A stretch of 64,000 nt of DNA from Alitta virens (Eukaryota > Annelida > Polychaeta > Phyllodocida > Nereididae). The notes below the pieces were generated by a model. The model did no database searches. It saw only the letters and a program-made list of their open reading frames with translations, and was not told the origin of the DNA. The stretch covers positions 39,991,495-40,055,494 of the forward strand of contig OW028581.1 of NCBI GenBank assembly GCA_932294295.1, given 5' to 3'. This document shows, piece after piece, positions 13,017 through 24,835 of the stretch. Positions within the stretch are counted from its first letter, which is position 1. Each line of letters begins with the position of its first letter. The translations under genes and the position numbers were made by a program.

Positions 13017-13239
13017 GTGTCCTTATATTATTGATGGTCATGAAACCCCCAAAAAACATCTCTACACTTTTTTAGACATATTATGACTGATTGTGGTGTG
13101 CTTGTATGTGCAGTAGTGGGCGAGTTCTGCTCCGGAAATGGAAGAATTAATTTTTATCAGTTGTTTCCTTATATATTGTAATAGACAGCCAATATACGTC
13201 AATGTGACTGTGTATAGGTACAATAAGGCTATATTATGA

Positions 13240-13351
13240 TAAGACCCAATGGTTATGTGGTATATTTTTATATTCCCCACGAGTGAAAAGTTTGGCCAGA
13301 ATTCACGAGTGGCGGAATAAAAAAATATACCACATATCCACTTGGGTCTTA
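13240..13351. mobile_element. 112 bp inverted repeat (foldback element)
   Basis: The left arm begins TAAGACCCAATGGTTATGTG and the right arm ends with the imperfect reverse complement CACATATCCACTTGGGTCTTA. The arms continue inwards through an AT-rich block and a CACGAGTG motif that occurs twice. There is no coding potential. It may be the end of a longer element, since no direct target duplication is evident. Confidence 0.6.
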
Positions 13352-16039
13352 TTTTTATCCCACAATTTTCTTTTTTAGTTAAGCCGCCTGGCTATGCGTT
13401 CATGTGGTATACAAAATTCATGAATATCAATTTTTGCCATTAACCCATCAGAGCATTGCATAACTGTCAGCAACGTCATCACCTCAACACTTTCTAGGAC
13501 ATCTTCAGATTAATAAAGGAATTTACGAATGATATTTACAAAGCAGTTGTTAAATAATTCTTGTCAGATTATACTAGATTTGGATAAAAAAATGTTTTAT
13601 TATTTGGTTTTAATCAATTGTTTTACTGAAGCAAAACGCTACTTTGACGTTGCCTTTAGCAACGCAGATATACAATGATGACTTTGCGTCACGTGTTTGC
13701 CTCTAGAATCGTTATTTCTGGTCCAATTTTAAAATTTCAACATGTTTTAGAGAGCCCAAAAGTTTAACTCTGTAACGGTACTCATTCTGTGATTACGACT
13801 ATTGTTTTGGAGCAGCGGCGCTAGTTCAAACGGCGAAGCGCTTAGCATAACACTTTCGTTTTTGGAGCATAACTCTTAACACCAATGCATTTACCCTGAT
13901 GTCATTTCGTCCAGTAAAACTCTATATGGCAAAGTGGTGCTTTTTTGATATACTTCGTTCGCTGAGAGTTAAAAATTTGATTTATAAATTATTTATCCGA
14001 AATTCCATGTATTTGTAAACCTACTCTTTGGCTAGGTTTATACAAGTCTCCTGGTTTAATTGAAAGTGAGACATGAATATATGTACACCTGAATGTCAAT
14101 GTACAACAAGGCCGAAGGGCAAGTTGCACATAACATTTTCGGCGTACATATCTAAAAAAAAAAACAGATGAAAACTGAAAGTCTTATATATAATACAATA
14201 AAATCTACAAGTAAGTAGAATTTCCTGCTGTTACTGAATTCATGATTTTGAGCGTGGGGCGATGTCGCTTCAGGCCTAGCCCACTTTTTGGCTGTCTCCC
14301 AATCATAGTGCAGCAAAGCTTACATACAATAGCTAATCATGTAATCTATCGGAATTAATGAAATGCAATTCGGAGTAAAATTATTAAAATGACTGGGTTG
14401 ATGAGTAACTCTATTTGAATTTTGAAATATAATATATAAAAGCGAATGGACTTATTATGCATGAAAAGCTGATAAAAAAGCTGTGTCTCAAGGGCACATT
14501 CCCAGACACACCAATATAAAGCAAATCCGAAGAACTGATAAGTATGAAATTGCATTATGCATTCGTCTTAACTGAAAAATACATCAATTTATGCCTGGAA
14601 AGATAAGAAGCTTGTATTTCACTGAGGCAGACTAATCAATAACTATCAAAATATGTTCCCTGCCACTTTTTCTTTGTTTTGAGAGGAGGTGAATGTTGCT
14701 CTTGTTTTTCCAATGTATAAATGTCAGCTTATATGACCAGCTGTATAAAAAGTTTGTTCTTGGTCAGGCACAATGTGAGAACAAGAATACCAGGCAACAT
14801 TGCGCTGACCCTGGCATTTTGACTCATCTAATTTGTGCTGACAGTCAGTTGTTATGGGGTAGTGTAACAAAATCTACTGACCAAGTTCCTAAAGTCCTTA
14901 AGAGTGCAAGTGCACTGTACTAATTCTTAAATCCCTGAGATGTTCTGGTTCAGTGGCTCACGCTTGGCTGCTCCAAGTCTGTGGTCAAAGCCACAGCAGC
15001 ATTGGTATCTTTATATACTTTTTTGGCCTTAGGCCATGACTATATTTGCAGCCAAGGTAGTCAATTATTAGTCTTATAGCTTAAACACTGTGTAGCAATT
15101 TTGAAAGTGCTGTAGCAATTTCCATGTGGATGGCTGTTTAATTAACTTGAAAAGTGTCAAGGTAAATGTCACATGAGCACATGGTTTTGTGGATTGCCAA
15201 GTAGCAACTTATATGATACTGTGTATACTAATATCCACTATAATGGTCTAATGTATTCATTAGTGTGCATAGTGCGTACAATGCTGTTTATGCTCTTGTA
15301 GCAAGGTCATTAATTATCATTGATGAATTTTGTGCATGTAAGCTTAACGTGAAACAGTTGTGTTCAAAATGCTGTGCACGCATCACTATTGTGTTGCACC
15401 ATTGATTTAATGCTGTGTCATGGACTTGAACTTTATTTTATTATAGTCTGTGGGTGAGGCAGTGGCCCACATAGAGAAACCAGTCTACCCAGCAGCACAG
15501 CAACTCAGCAGTACAGCAACTCAGCAGCACAGCAGCTCAACAGTTCAGCAGTTGGTTTTGTGGAAGTCTGCTTGGAGTTTATTGAAGCCTGGAAGTCCAG
15601 CAGTAACAAGCTGCAATTCAGTCAAGTCAAGACGACAGTGTGTTCATTCCATGATTGGTCAAGCCAACAGTCAAGTCATCAGCTCCATTGTCCAGCAACA
15701 GCTTGTCTTCCGTCCAACCGTCCTGTCAGCCTGTCAGCCAGTAACTCCACAGTCATACCATATTGTGTGGACTTTTGTTGTACTTAATTGTGGTGGACGT
15801 TGGTCTTAGTAACATTGAGAACTTTGTTGTCTCAGACTGTATATTGATGAAATAATTATAATGTACAGTCATTAAAGTTACTTTAAGTTTAGCTTTTTGT
15901 GGATCCCAATATCTATTTCATGTATAATATAATTACAAATCCAAAGAACCAGTTTACAGGTAGTCATGTCAAGGAAGTGACATGTCCAAGGAGCCTTGTG
16001 GAAAATTAAGTCTACATTACTTTATTAGGAAACTACCAA

Positions 16040-17755
16040 GAGCATATATCATTTCAGGTTCTTTATTTGACACTGGTGCTTTGAATTGTTGTGCTTTACC
16101 TAAGCTATGGAAATTTGGTATCAGGTTATTTGCTTTTAGGATTAATTGATTTCTTGGTGCTGCATGATTGCTACAGATTAAGAGACAATGTAGCACATTT
16201 TTTTTCTTCTAATGATATTTTGGGGGTCTCATGTCTTCCGGTTTCAATTTTGAGGATATGTGAGCCAGTTTTGAATCTTGCTATGTTTTCTTGGGGAGGT
16301 TGAGATTTTGAGAAGGTTCAAAACAGCAAGTAGTTTGAAATAATTTGTATGTTCTTAGCTTTGGGTGCTACTCAGAGACACAAACATCTCTAAGGATCCT
16401 TGATTGTTCATGTTCATATAGTTTTAGTTTGATATCAGTGACCAGAGTGTCTGGCTCCTTTGATTCCCAACTATTTATATTACATTCATTAATGATTTGT
16501 ATTGTTTTATTGAACCAATTGGTTTGGCCCTTCATGTGGAGAAATTCTTGAATTTTGAGGCATTTACGTAGGATGTCATGGGAAGGCAGAGTCATTTTTC
16601 TTACCCAGTACATGACCAATTGTGCCACGTGCGTTTTCCATGCGTTTGGATAAACGCATGGAAAACGCATGGTTTTTTCCTCATTATAATTAGCTAAAAA
16701 CCATGCGTTTTCCATGCATCTCATGGAAAATGCACGTGGCACATTTGGCCATGTACTTGATCATATTTATATTTTGTCTTACCATAAGAGGAAACCTGCC
16801 TGTCTCTGTGTATACAGCTGAGGTTTGGTTTGTTTTCTTACACCTAACAAACTTTTTTAAGATATCCAATTTGTAATTTTTCCATGTCATTGTGTTTACT
16901 CATACACCATAACATGCTATTGTATTCAAGGATTGGTAGAATATAACTATCAAACATTTTGATAGCCAGTGATGGGTATGTAGCTAAGAGAGGTTTTTTA
17001 TTCTACACTATTTTGAATTAACAATTTCAATATTTTTACCTAAAGTCTAAACTTCATTTAAACCCATTTTTCATGACTTTTGTTTTAGAAGTATAAATAA
17101 GGTGCCATTTTGCACAAAAATTATGTAAAGAGTCAATGCTCTTCTGTAGTCCGGTGGCAGATAGTCCGATAAACTGAAACAAGAGTTGTGAGTCAGATGA
17201 CATTGCATTGGAACTTTCTTGCATATCCAGCACTGGGGAGTTTTTTCAATTATCATGTATTATGCAGCATTAAATTCAAATTTTATCTGTTGTGCAATTG
17301 ACATAAACATAGATCTGCTTTATGACCAAACACAAGTGGGTGCCATACCACATAAACTCAATGCTGCATTTACAGGTCTCAAATGTTTCAATGGTCAAAG
17401 CAAGTCATAAGACCCTACATAATAAGTATCTCGTTTATTCAGGGCAACAGGTGCAGTGGACATGCAATTAAATTGATTTATTAGGTGCGACATATTTTGT
17501 GTTGCACCCTGCTAGAAACCCCGATGCAATTTGTAAAGCGATATCCACCACAAAACATAAAAATATTGATTTCTTATGAAATTGTTGGTATCGAATTATA
17601 GTATCCAATACAGAAACACAATCTGTTGTACCACGTGAAGGTGTAATGCCAAATTGGAAGGGGTCATCAAGGGACATGGCGTCATCTTTAAAATAGAGTC
17701 GTTTATATTTATGTGATGATATTGTATTAGCATTGACATTATAAGCTTGATACAT
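16040..17755 (-). pseudogene. Decayed LINE (non-LTR retrotransposon) ORF2 fragment
   Basis: Read on the minus strand from high to low coordinates, broken frames follow the order of a LINE reverse transcriptase. Near 17680 is QFGITPSRGTTDCVSVL, matching the QFGFRxxRGTTDA region. Near 17560 is a degraded FVD motif. Around 17100-17220 is KSIDSLHNFCAKWHL, the helix after the catalytic motif. Near 16780-16860 is VYTETGRFPL before NMIKYW. Around 16100-16300 the C-terminal region reads FKTGSHILKIETGR. Several frameshifts and stops are present and the 5' part is missing, so the element is dead. The motifs fit a CR1/Jockey/I-like lineage, but the clade is not determined. A palindromic MITE sits in its frame at 16609-16755. 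Confidence 0.8.
16609..16755. mobile_element. Palindromic TA-flanked MITE, copy 4, nested in the LINE
   Basis: This 147 bp copy has CATGACCAATTGTGCCACGTG at the left, its reverse complement at the right, and inner GCGTTTTCCATGCGTTT repeats facing each other around TCATTATAATTAGC. On the minus strand the host LINE reads AAG-TA before the element and TA-CTGGG after it. The pre-insertion site AAG TAC TGG gives Lys-Tyr-Trp, the expected LINE motif, so the insertion duplicated TA. Confidence 0.92.
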
Positions 17756-18100
17756 TCGACAATCATCAACTATAGAAATAAGAGCACTGCCTCTGAACTG
17801 TCACCTTGTGGAGAGAGAGGCATATAGGGACCCATGGATAAGTAGCACATGTCAGAAGTGCACATTGTAGGCGTACTGTGTTTTCTTAAGTCATCCATAT
17901 GTACTGATTGTAAAATTTATACTAAGGAGGCATTTATGCAATCAGCTGTAACAAGTTAACTAACTACAATTCTAGATTGACTGACTGCCCAAGCAACAGG
18001 GCCTAAAGATGGATGGCCTGTCCTCTTTCTGGCAAGCTAAACATTTTCCAGGAGATATAGTCTCTTTTGGGAATCATACTAGAAATCACAAGAATTCACT

Positions 18101-18129
<29 letters not shown>
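18101..18129. repeat. (CAGA)n microsatellite
   Basis: Seven CAGA units are followed by AAGACATTTATTTACAC. Read on the minus strand this is an AATAAATGTCTT motif leading into a GTCT repeat, so it resembles a retroposon 3' end. Confidence 0.85.
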
Positions 18130-18131
<2 letters not shown>

Positions 18132-19250
18132 GACATTTATTTACACAAAGAGACACACATTTCATATACAGACATTGTTTGAAACATACATAGAAAAATA
18201 GACAAATAAACAAGTAAAGAAATATTTAAAATGTATTTTTCTCTGTGTGTGGGAGGCCTCTCTAAGGTCTTAAGACCGCTATCGAGAGGCCACCCAGGCG
18301 TTTAAAGGTAGGCTGAAATCTCCTGAGTCACCGATTACAATTTATCAAGTAAATAAAATATTTTAAGAATAATAATAGTAACAATAATGATAATAGAAAT
18401 GACTGGACAGAAACAATGATGAACAAAATACTAAATGAAATTCACATGCTATTGTTACAAGCATTTTCTATTTAGAACCTGATTAAATGAAATTCACATG
18501 CCATGTTGGAAGTTACTGAAATGAAATTCACATGCTACTTTTACAAGCATTTTCTGTGCATTTTCTGTGCAGTGAATGACTTTTGGTTCATCACTTCCGA
18601 ATAAAAAGTACACTGGATATCTTAGAACCCTATAAAATAAGATGAACTGCAGAAAATTAGTCATTAAAATTCACAAAAAGGATATAATGAGTGCAACGCA
18701 GGCATTTATGAAGCAAAGCTCACCCTGGAGAGGACTGACAAATGTAACAATTTCTTATCAAGCAATTTTCTTTATAATTGTTTAGATAGTCATTCTTGAT
18801 ATATTTTGCGAATCCAGAGAGACTGGGTGTAAATTTTGTTTATGATAAGCGGAATACTATTATTAAAAGCTAAACAATTTTGACAGATATACCAGTAAAC
18901 CAACTATGCTAATTACGCTTAATATAATCAGATTATTCAATAAGTTTCAATAAAAGTAAGGAATTAACTAATTAAGTAAACTTATTTCACCACACTAATA
19001 TAAGCAGTGGAATTGCCATAGAGATTTGCTAAGCAAAATGATAAATTGATATAGCTGTAATTGACAAGTGCCAGACCTGGGGGAAATATCTGACGCCCCT
19101 GTAGTCCAACCCGTCTCCTACGCCACTGTAATATATACATGTGTTTATCTTAAGCATTTGTTTCCATTTGGTGGTAAGGAATTTATGTTGCCATAATCAA
19201 AAAATTCAGTACAATAAAAAAACATAGGCTGCCGCCTCAGCATACCCTCA

Positions 19251-19372
19251 GGCAGACAGGCAGACAGGCAGACAGGCAGACAGGCAGACAGGCAGACAGG
19301 CAGACAGGCAGACAGGCAGACAGGCAGACAGTCAGACAGTCAGACAGTCAGACAGTCAGACAGTCAGACAGG
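19251..19372. repeat. CAGACAGG / CAGACAGT octamer satellite
   Basis: About ten CAGACAGG-phase units switch cleanly to about five CAGACAGT units, so variants are homogenised in two blocks. On the minus strand the array again follows a TCAATAAAAGG motif (19373-19395). Confidence 0.9.
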
Positions 19373-20350
19373 CAACTTCCTTTTATTGACAATGCTATTG
19401 GGTCTTGCCTTTCCCATACACATCATACGTAGAATAATTATTTCAGTACTTAGCAATTTTTTACTCAAACCAAAAACAAAATTTCTTATACAAAGATCAT
19501 GTCTTCCGATCTTGGAAGAAAATAAGTCCAAGGTTTCAAAATATAGATAAAAATAAATTCAGTGAATTATATAAGCATGTTGATACTCGTTTCATTTTGG
19601 TCTATCTGTTTGTAATCTGTGTCAGAAGAATAGCCATGCTTTTCTTCTGTCTTGCATGACTATCATATATGACTATGGCCAATGGAAAAATTGGAACTTA
19701 TATATGAAGCAGCCGTAAGCCTATTCGGCATACAATTCCTGAGTAGCCCTTTTAATGTGTGCAATAACAAAACAAAGTATTTTTAATCTTGGTGTCGCTG
19801 CTTTCTCTCTTTTTGTTGTGAACAAATTGTACACAGGACAACGAACTAATCTTTCCAACAGACTTTCAATCAAATATCATTTCTCATGCTTACACATTAC
19901 ATTATGAAATTTCACATGATCATTTCACCTCACAGATAAAGTTTTTGTAACCGAGTTAGCTGTGCTCTTCAATATTTCAATTCAATTGAGCAAATAAGCA
20001 CGTGGAACACGTGAGTGCATCTTCTATTGCTAAGTCTTAACAAACATCGACATATTGATAATAAGGTGCTTTGTCGACAAATTAATTTTGGAGTGTTGTG
20101 TCACTTTTCCCATAAATATTCAAACTAGTCTAAGAGATGAATTTATTAACTTTATCTCAAATTCTATTAGGTTGATAGAACCAGTTTTCCAGATTAATCA
20201 GAAAGGTCATCCACATAGCTCACACCAATCTGCTCCTAATGTTATTTAGTCATCAGTTTGTCACATGGTAATGACACCCAAATATCACTTGACTGAAATA
20301 CTGCCACTTACCAATGCAGGATGCCCAATGGAAAAGCAAACTTCTGAATT

Positions 20351-20532
20351 GCTTACGAGTTTGTATGGGGCGGGGGGATAGCTCAGAGGTAGCGCTCTGG
20401 GCTTCCAACCACCGGGTCTCGGGTGCGATTCCCGGTCGAGCCTAAGTTGGATGGCTGTTTCACCCCTCATCTCATTGCCATGGTCCCTGCCTGTCCTAAT
20501 TAGCCCATAAGGTGCAGAAATACAGGACGTAA

Positions 20533-20580
<48 letters not shown>

Positions 20581-20597
20581 GTTTATGTTGAGAAAAA
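20351..20597 (+). repeat. tRNA-derived SINE, tandem copy 1
   Basis: The head looks like a tRNA: A box TAGCTCAGAGG (20379-20389), an anticodon-loop-like CTTCCAA, then B box GGTGCGATTCC (20422-20432) inside a CGGG/CCCG stem. The loop suggests tRNA-Gly(UCC) ancestry. A non-tRNA body (CCTGCCTGTCCTAATTAG, AATACAGGACGTAAAA) leads to an AC-dinucleotide tail. The acceptor stem does not pair, so it is not a functional tRNA gene. The whole unit, including the flank GCTTACGAGTTTGTATGGGG, is repeated directly downstream. Confidence 0.8.
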
Positions 20598-20857
20598 GCT
20601 TACGAGTTTGTATGGGGCGGGGTGATAGCTCAGAGGTAGCGCTCTGGGCTTCCAACCACCGGGTCTCGGGTGCGATTCCCGGTCGAGCCTAAGTTGGATG
20701 GCTGTTTCACCCCTCATCTCATTGCCATGGTCCCTGCCTGTCCTAATTAGCCCATCAGGTGCAGAAATACAGGACGTAAAAAACACACACACACACACGC
20801 ATGCACGCACGCACGCACACAGACACACACACACACAGTTTATGTTGAGAAAAAGCT
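20598..20857 (+). repeat. tRNA-derived SINE, tandem copy 2
   Basis: This copy is nearly identical to 20351-20597. Differences include one base in the poly-G start (GGTGATAG versus GGGGATAG), CCATCAGG versus CCATAAGG, and a longer AC tail with GCAC variants. Both copies end with the same GTTTATGTTGAGAAAAAGCT, so the pair arose by local tandem duplication and not by two independent insertions. Confidence 0.85.
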
Positions 20858-21105
20858 AACTGAAATTCTCAATTTTCTAGCTACTAATGCAATGATAGAG
20901 ATTGAGATTGTTTGATCATGGATTTATATGTCTATGTCATATTAAAACATGCAATAATCAGGAAGGGTGAAATTGATTTGTATTGGTTGATGTGGCATTG
21001 GAAATTTTGCTAACATTAAACTGACCAAAATCTTTATAACCAGACCCCTTTTACTGCTGTCCAAGTAGCAGAAGAAAAAAATTAATGATTTAAGTTTCAA
21101 AAAGG

Positions 21106-21111
21106 TTTATT
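21106..21111 (-). promoter_or_regulatory. Poly(A) signal of SDR gene A
   Basis: AATAAA on the minus strand lies 80 bp past the gene A stop codon. The equivalent position after the duplicated exon 6 (31170-31175) carries the same hexamer. Confidence 0.7.
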
Positions 21112-21190
21112 TCTCTTAGACATAACCAAAGTATGATCTTTTCAATGAAAATATTCTTAAAATAAACACTTTCTATTTCTTTTCAAATTC

Positions 21191-24100
21191 TCAAGGCAGT
21201 TTCTGGTCCTTTGGGAAGTAACCAAGACACATGAAATCATTCATTATGGTTGTAGCCTTCTGTGGTAACAAACTGAAACAAAACAAATGAAGTGGATAAC
21301 ATATCCATAATAGTTATTATTATTATATTGTCACTATGCATGGGCAGAAATCCTTGGGGCATGGAGATGGAACGGAAAAAGCAATTCACGTAAATATATA
21401 ATTTCCTCAAATTTTCTTATGTACATTTTTACAAATAAGTGTCAGTGAGAGGTTCCATCTCCCCCTCCCCCCTTTAGGATCAAAATTGAATTCACGGATT
21501 ATGGACATACTCCAGGTAAAATCGTATTTTACAACAGACATCTTGGGGCGCATTGCCATGGAGTCCATATATTGAAAGTATAAATATTATTTTGATAATA
21601 AGTATATAATGAAAATGCATTTTGCTAGGATATCTATCTCGTGAAAATGTATTTCATCATTTTCTTACAGTGACATGAGCTCTACCAAGTACACCCTTGG
21701 TGGAACATAAGCGGTATGGACATCTCTTTCCATTCCCTCAACAATAGCTCTGCCAGCATAACTAGGTTCTTCAAATTTATGAAATCTGAATAGAATAGAA
21801 TAGAACAGAATAGAATAGAATAGATAGAATAGAATGACATTATTATAACCTGCAAAGGTAACTTGTGGCTTGTATCAATGAAAACGTCTAAAATATACAA
21901 ATACAGGAGAATAATGAAAAAAAACATAGAGATCTTTCAACATCTTTCTTTTGTTACAAAATCAACTTCTTTCCTATAATTTTAATTGCCAGTGCCAGGT
22001 TCCACTTTAGAACGTCACCTTCACATTTATCTATCAAGGGAAGTGCAATAATATCACCTATCTAAAATATCGATAATTTGGCTAGTTATAGCTTGAACTA
22101 GAGTTTACCAATTAGCAATCACCGGAGTGAACAATTCACAACTTTTCCTATGAATCACTCCTTACAGTAATTTTCACTGGTACGCGTGTAAATATATATC
22201 ATTAAAAAATTACGTGAATTTATATTTCTGGTAACCTGGAGTAGTGAATGTGAATTGCTATTTCTGGCAACTTAGAGTACTGCTATTTCTAGTTACTTAG
22301 AGAAGTGAATGTGAATTGCCATTAAGATGGGGTGAAACTCATAGCAGGGATGGATCATAAAGCCATAGGGAAACATATCAGTATGATCAAACACAAAATT
22401 CTCACCTGGAATATGGCTGACAGTGACCAACAGTGTTTGACACCATGGTTGTGTTGACGATGGTGGGACAAATTGCAGTGACCTTCACGTCTTTACCCCT
22501 TCTGTGGATGTCAAGTCTTAAGGAGTCTGACAAACCCACCACTCCATATTTTGAAGCACTGAAATTTGATGCTACCTTTTTAAAATAACTGAGTTTTTTA
22601 GTCCTACGACAATGCGTTTATATTATTTTCCTTGTTATGGTGACTATTCGCCATCTTTGACTCACACACTGAATTCTAATATTAAAATTAGATTACAGTA
22701 CACAGGTTAAATCAAATTTTATCTTATCTTTTCTTATCTTACAATATTGACTGATAGTCAGCGATAATGTGATTAATGTTTTGCTCTTGCCCAAGTGGCA
22801 TCCTTTGAAGAAATCTTTACAGTCTGTGCCATGTAATGTTTTTAATACATTCTCTTTCACTAATAGTTAAAGCATCATTTGAAAAATACATATCAAGAAG
22901 TTGATGTTTGAGGAGATAAACATTGCATACTAAAAAAGTGTCTGTTGCTGGCATTCATGATCATTCATGATCCCTTTATTTGGTGAAAAATTTGCAAAGT
23001 TAGAATGAGTGATCAATCCCTCTAACTTTACAAAACCAAAGTCATGATGCCCATAAAAAGGCAAAGGGCAGAATAATGAGTCTGATTAATCAAAATATTT
23101 CCATGTGGGGTGTGGATAAGAAATAATGACCCTTGTTAAAGCACCTGGTACTTATCCAGATTTGTAAACAATGTGACAACTGATAAAGTGACCTATCATT
23201 TGCATCCTCATCGTAAATGTTGACTAATGTGTAAAATCATAATGAACGTATATTCTTAATTGTTAACTCTTATTATCTTTGCCCACATTTCTCATTGGAG
23301 ACCTACCAGTAATCAGTCAGCCATGCAGCTCCAATTTTTCCTGCAATTGAAACCGTGTTCACAATGTGCCCATAGTTTCGCTGCAACATTGATGGAAGGA
23401 ACTCTTGGATTGTCTGAAATATAGTATATATATGTAAAGATATCATTTATCACAAGCAATTAGTATGAACAAGTTTGATTCATACATATTTGTGGGCTGT
23501 AGGTATTAATGCAGTATAGGCCAGTCGATTCTTGGCTTATAAATTATAGCACACTAATATAATTTAATTTCACAAGTTATTGCCAAGTAGTCTATCTGTA
23601 GTATCAATAGCCAAATTCATATCTAGAGATTTTATATACAGTGTCAAATGCCATTTTTCTGCTACCACCACATTTGGAGTCCACTAATTATTGAAATTGC
23701 TAAGCTAAAATGCAATGATAACTGTTTCCAATAATGATTATGAATTATTTTATATTACATGGGAAAAAACAAAGCAGTTACAAATTCATAAAAAAACTAT
23801 CATAATTATGTATTTTGATACATGCAGATGGTGCAATAAATTCTCACCCAGAAATGTGAAATGCAATTAACTTCCATCGTTGTTCGAATTTCATTTTCAG
23901 AGAGATCAAGGATGTCCTTCGCAAACAAAACTCCAGCATTGTTGAACAGGAAGTCAATCTCTCCCAGGTCTTTTCGTGTTTCGGCCGCAGCCCGTTTAAC
24001 ATCATCTTTCTTTGTGATGTCACATTGGTAGGTGAAGATGTAATCATATCCTTGGCTTAATAAATTCTCTCTTACTTTGTCTGCTGCTGCCTGTTTCAGT

Positions 24101-24835
24101 GCAAGGAAATACAAATTGACAAGTGAATAGTGTTTTTTTTTTAATCTCTGAACCAACAAATAAACATTAGAATGTAAATCAAAGATTCTCAGGGTAGTTA
24201 CCACAAAAGCGAATGTATCAGCAGCTAATTGCAGTTTACATAAATTTAAGCTATGAAGTCTGTCATTTGATCCTTGGTTATGAGGAGGTGTAAAATGCAG
24301 TCCGATTGAACATGTCTAAATTTTTCATTTACTGCTTACATTGAAAATTTCTGATGAGACTATTGGCAATTTTGGTATCATGAATTTTTAATAGGTTTTG
24401 CAAAACTTGGAATGAAGTACAATTTTTGCTTTTTGTTTTACTTAGTCAAAGCATGTGTTAGAAGAAGAAGAACCATTGTAACCTCCTTTAGCAGAACATG
24501 CACAGCATCCCATGCACAACAATAGTGATATATTTTATTTGTCTATACTTGGTACAAGCAGAGACTTCTCTCTCTTAGAAATTTCTAGGTACTAATCAAA
24601 TACATTCATATTCATGATTATATTATACCTCGTTGACATCCCAAAGGGCCAACCTGACCTTCCTCTTGACCAATTGCAAAGCAATGAACTGACCGATCCC
24701 ACCTCCTCCACCTGTTAAAACTGCTGTCCTCCCTGAGATGTCTTTTTTCGGTTTATAAAACAATCCGATAAAAGCTTGCACGTAACACAAGAATATGTTC
24801 AGCAATAACACCAGAATTTCTAAGATGAGATTCAT
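21191..24835 (-). CDS. SDR16C-type short-chain dehydrogenase/reductase (gene A, intact)
   Basis: Six exons give 302 aa: 24835-24629, 24090-23848, 23413-23307, 22558-22406, 21785-21669, 21272-21191. All joins use GT-AG and keep phase. An N-terminal hydrophobic segment (about residues 2-25) anchors it in the ER or lipid-droplet membrane. TGGGGGIG (about 41-48) is the Rossmann TGxxxGIG motif; LWDVNE follows the second strand. FNNAGVLF carries the NNAG motif, a Ser lies in NTVSIAGKIG, and YCASK gives the catalytic Tyr and Lys. These features match retinol dehydrogenase 10 / HSD17B11-13 / SDR16C5, enzymes that oxidise retinol or steroid and lipid alcohols with NAD(P). The substrate cannot be read from the sequence. 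A start 9 codons further upstream is possible, but the family usually begins at the MN chosen here. Introns align partly with genes B-D, so this is an older paralogue of them. Confidence 0.92.
21786..21834. repeat. AGAAT pentanucleotide tract in SDR intron
   Basis: The (AGAAT)n tract sits in the intron just upstream of exon 5 of gene A. The same tract occurs at the matching place in copies B, C and D (about 38133-38172, 44437-44476, 49612-49651), so it predates the duplications. On the minus strand it follows AATAATGTCATTCT, a LINE-3'-end-like motif. Confidence 0.85.

Larger units (their letters stand above)
9573..16039. other. Gene-poor region with inverted-repeat elements
   Basis: No gene could be supported. 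The stretch holds two palindromic MITEs, two other inverted-repeat elements (listed separately) and AT-rich single-copy-looking sequence. A frame at 10697-10894 (minus) has four cysteines but no start context, acceptor or family motif. A Gln/Ser-rich frame at 15450-15809 (plus) comes from a CAGCA-repetitive patch and is not convincing as a gene. Confidence 0.5.
17756..20350. other. Intergenic region with microsatellites
   Basis: No gene is seen. It contains a CAGA microsatellite at 18101-18129 that sits next to an AATAAA-bearing segment on the minus strand, and a long octamer satellite at 19251-19372. A local repeat of GAAATTCACATGC occurs several times at 18437-18530. The rest is AT-rich sequence without recognisable features. 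Confidence 0.5.

Noticed and set aside
15450..15809. Gln/Ser-rich ORF (119 aa, plus)
   Set aside because: The frame comes from a CAGCA-repetitive patch; no domain and no partner exon found. A TTATAG before it could be an acceptor, but this is weak.
20370..20445. tRNA gene
   Set aside because: A and B boxes and an anticodon-like loop are present, but the acceptor and D stems do not pair, and the unit has a SINE body and an AC tail and is duplicated with its flank.
20285..20834. Cys/Val-repeat protein genes on the minus strand
   Set aside because: These frames are the AC tail and SINE body read backwards; both copies show the same artefact.
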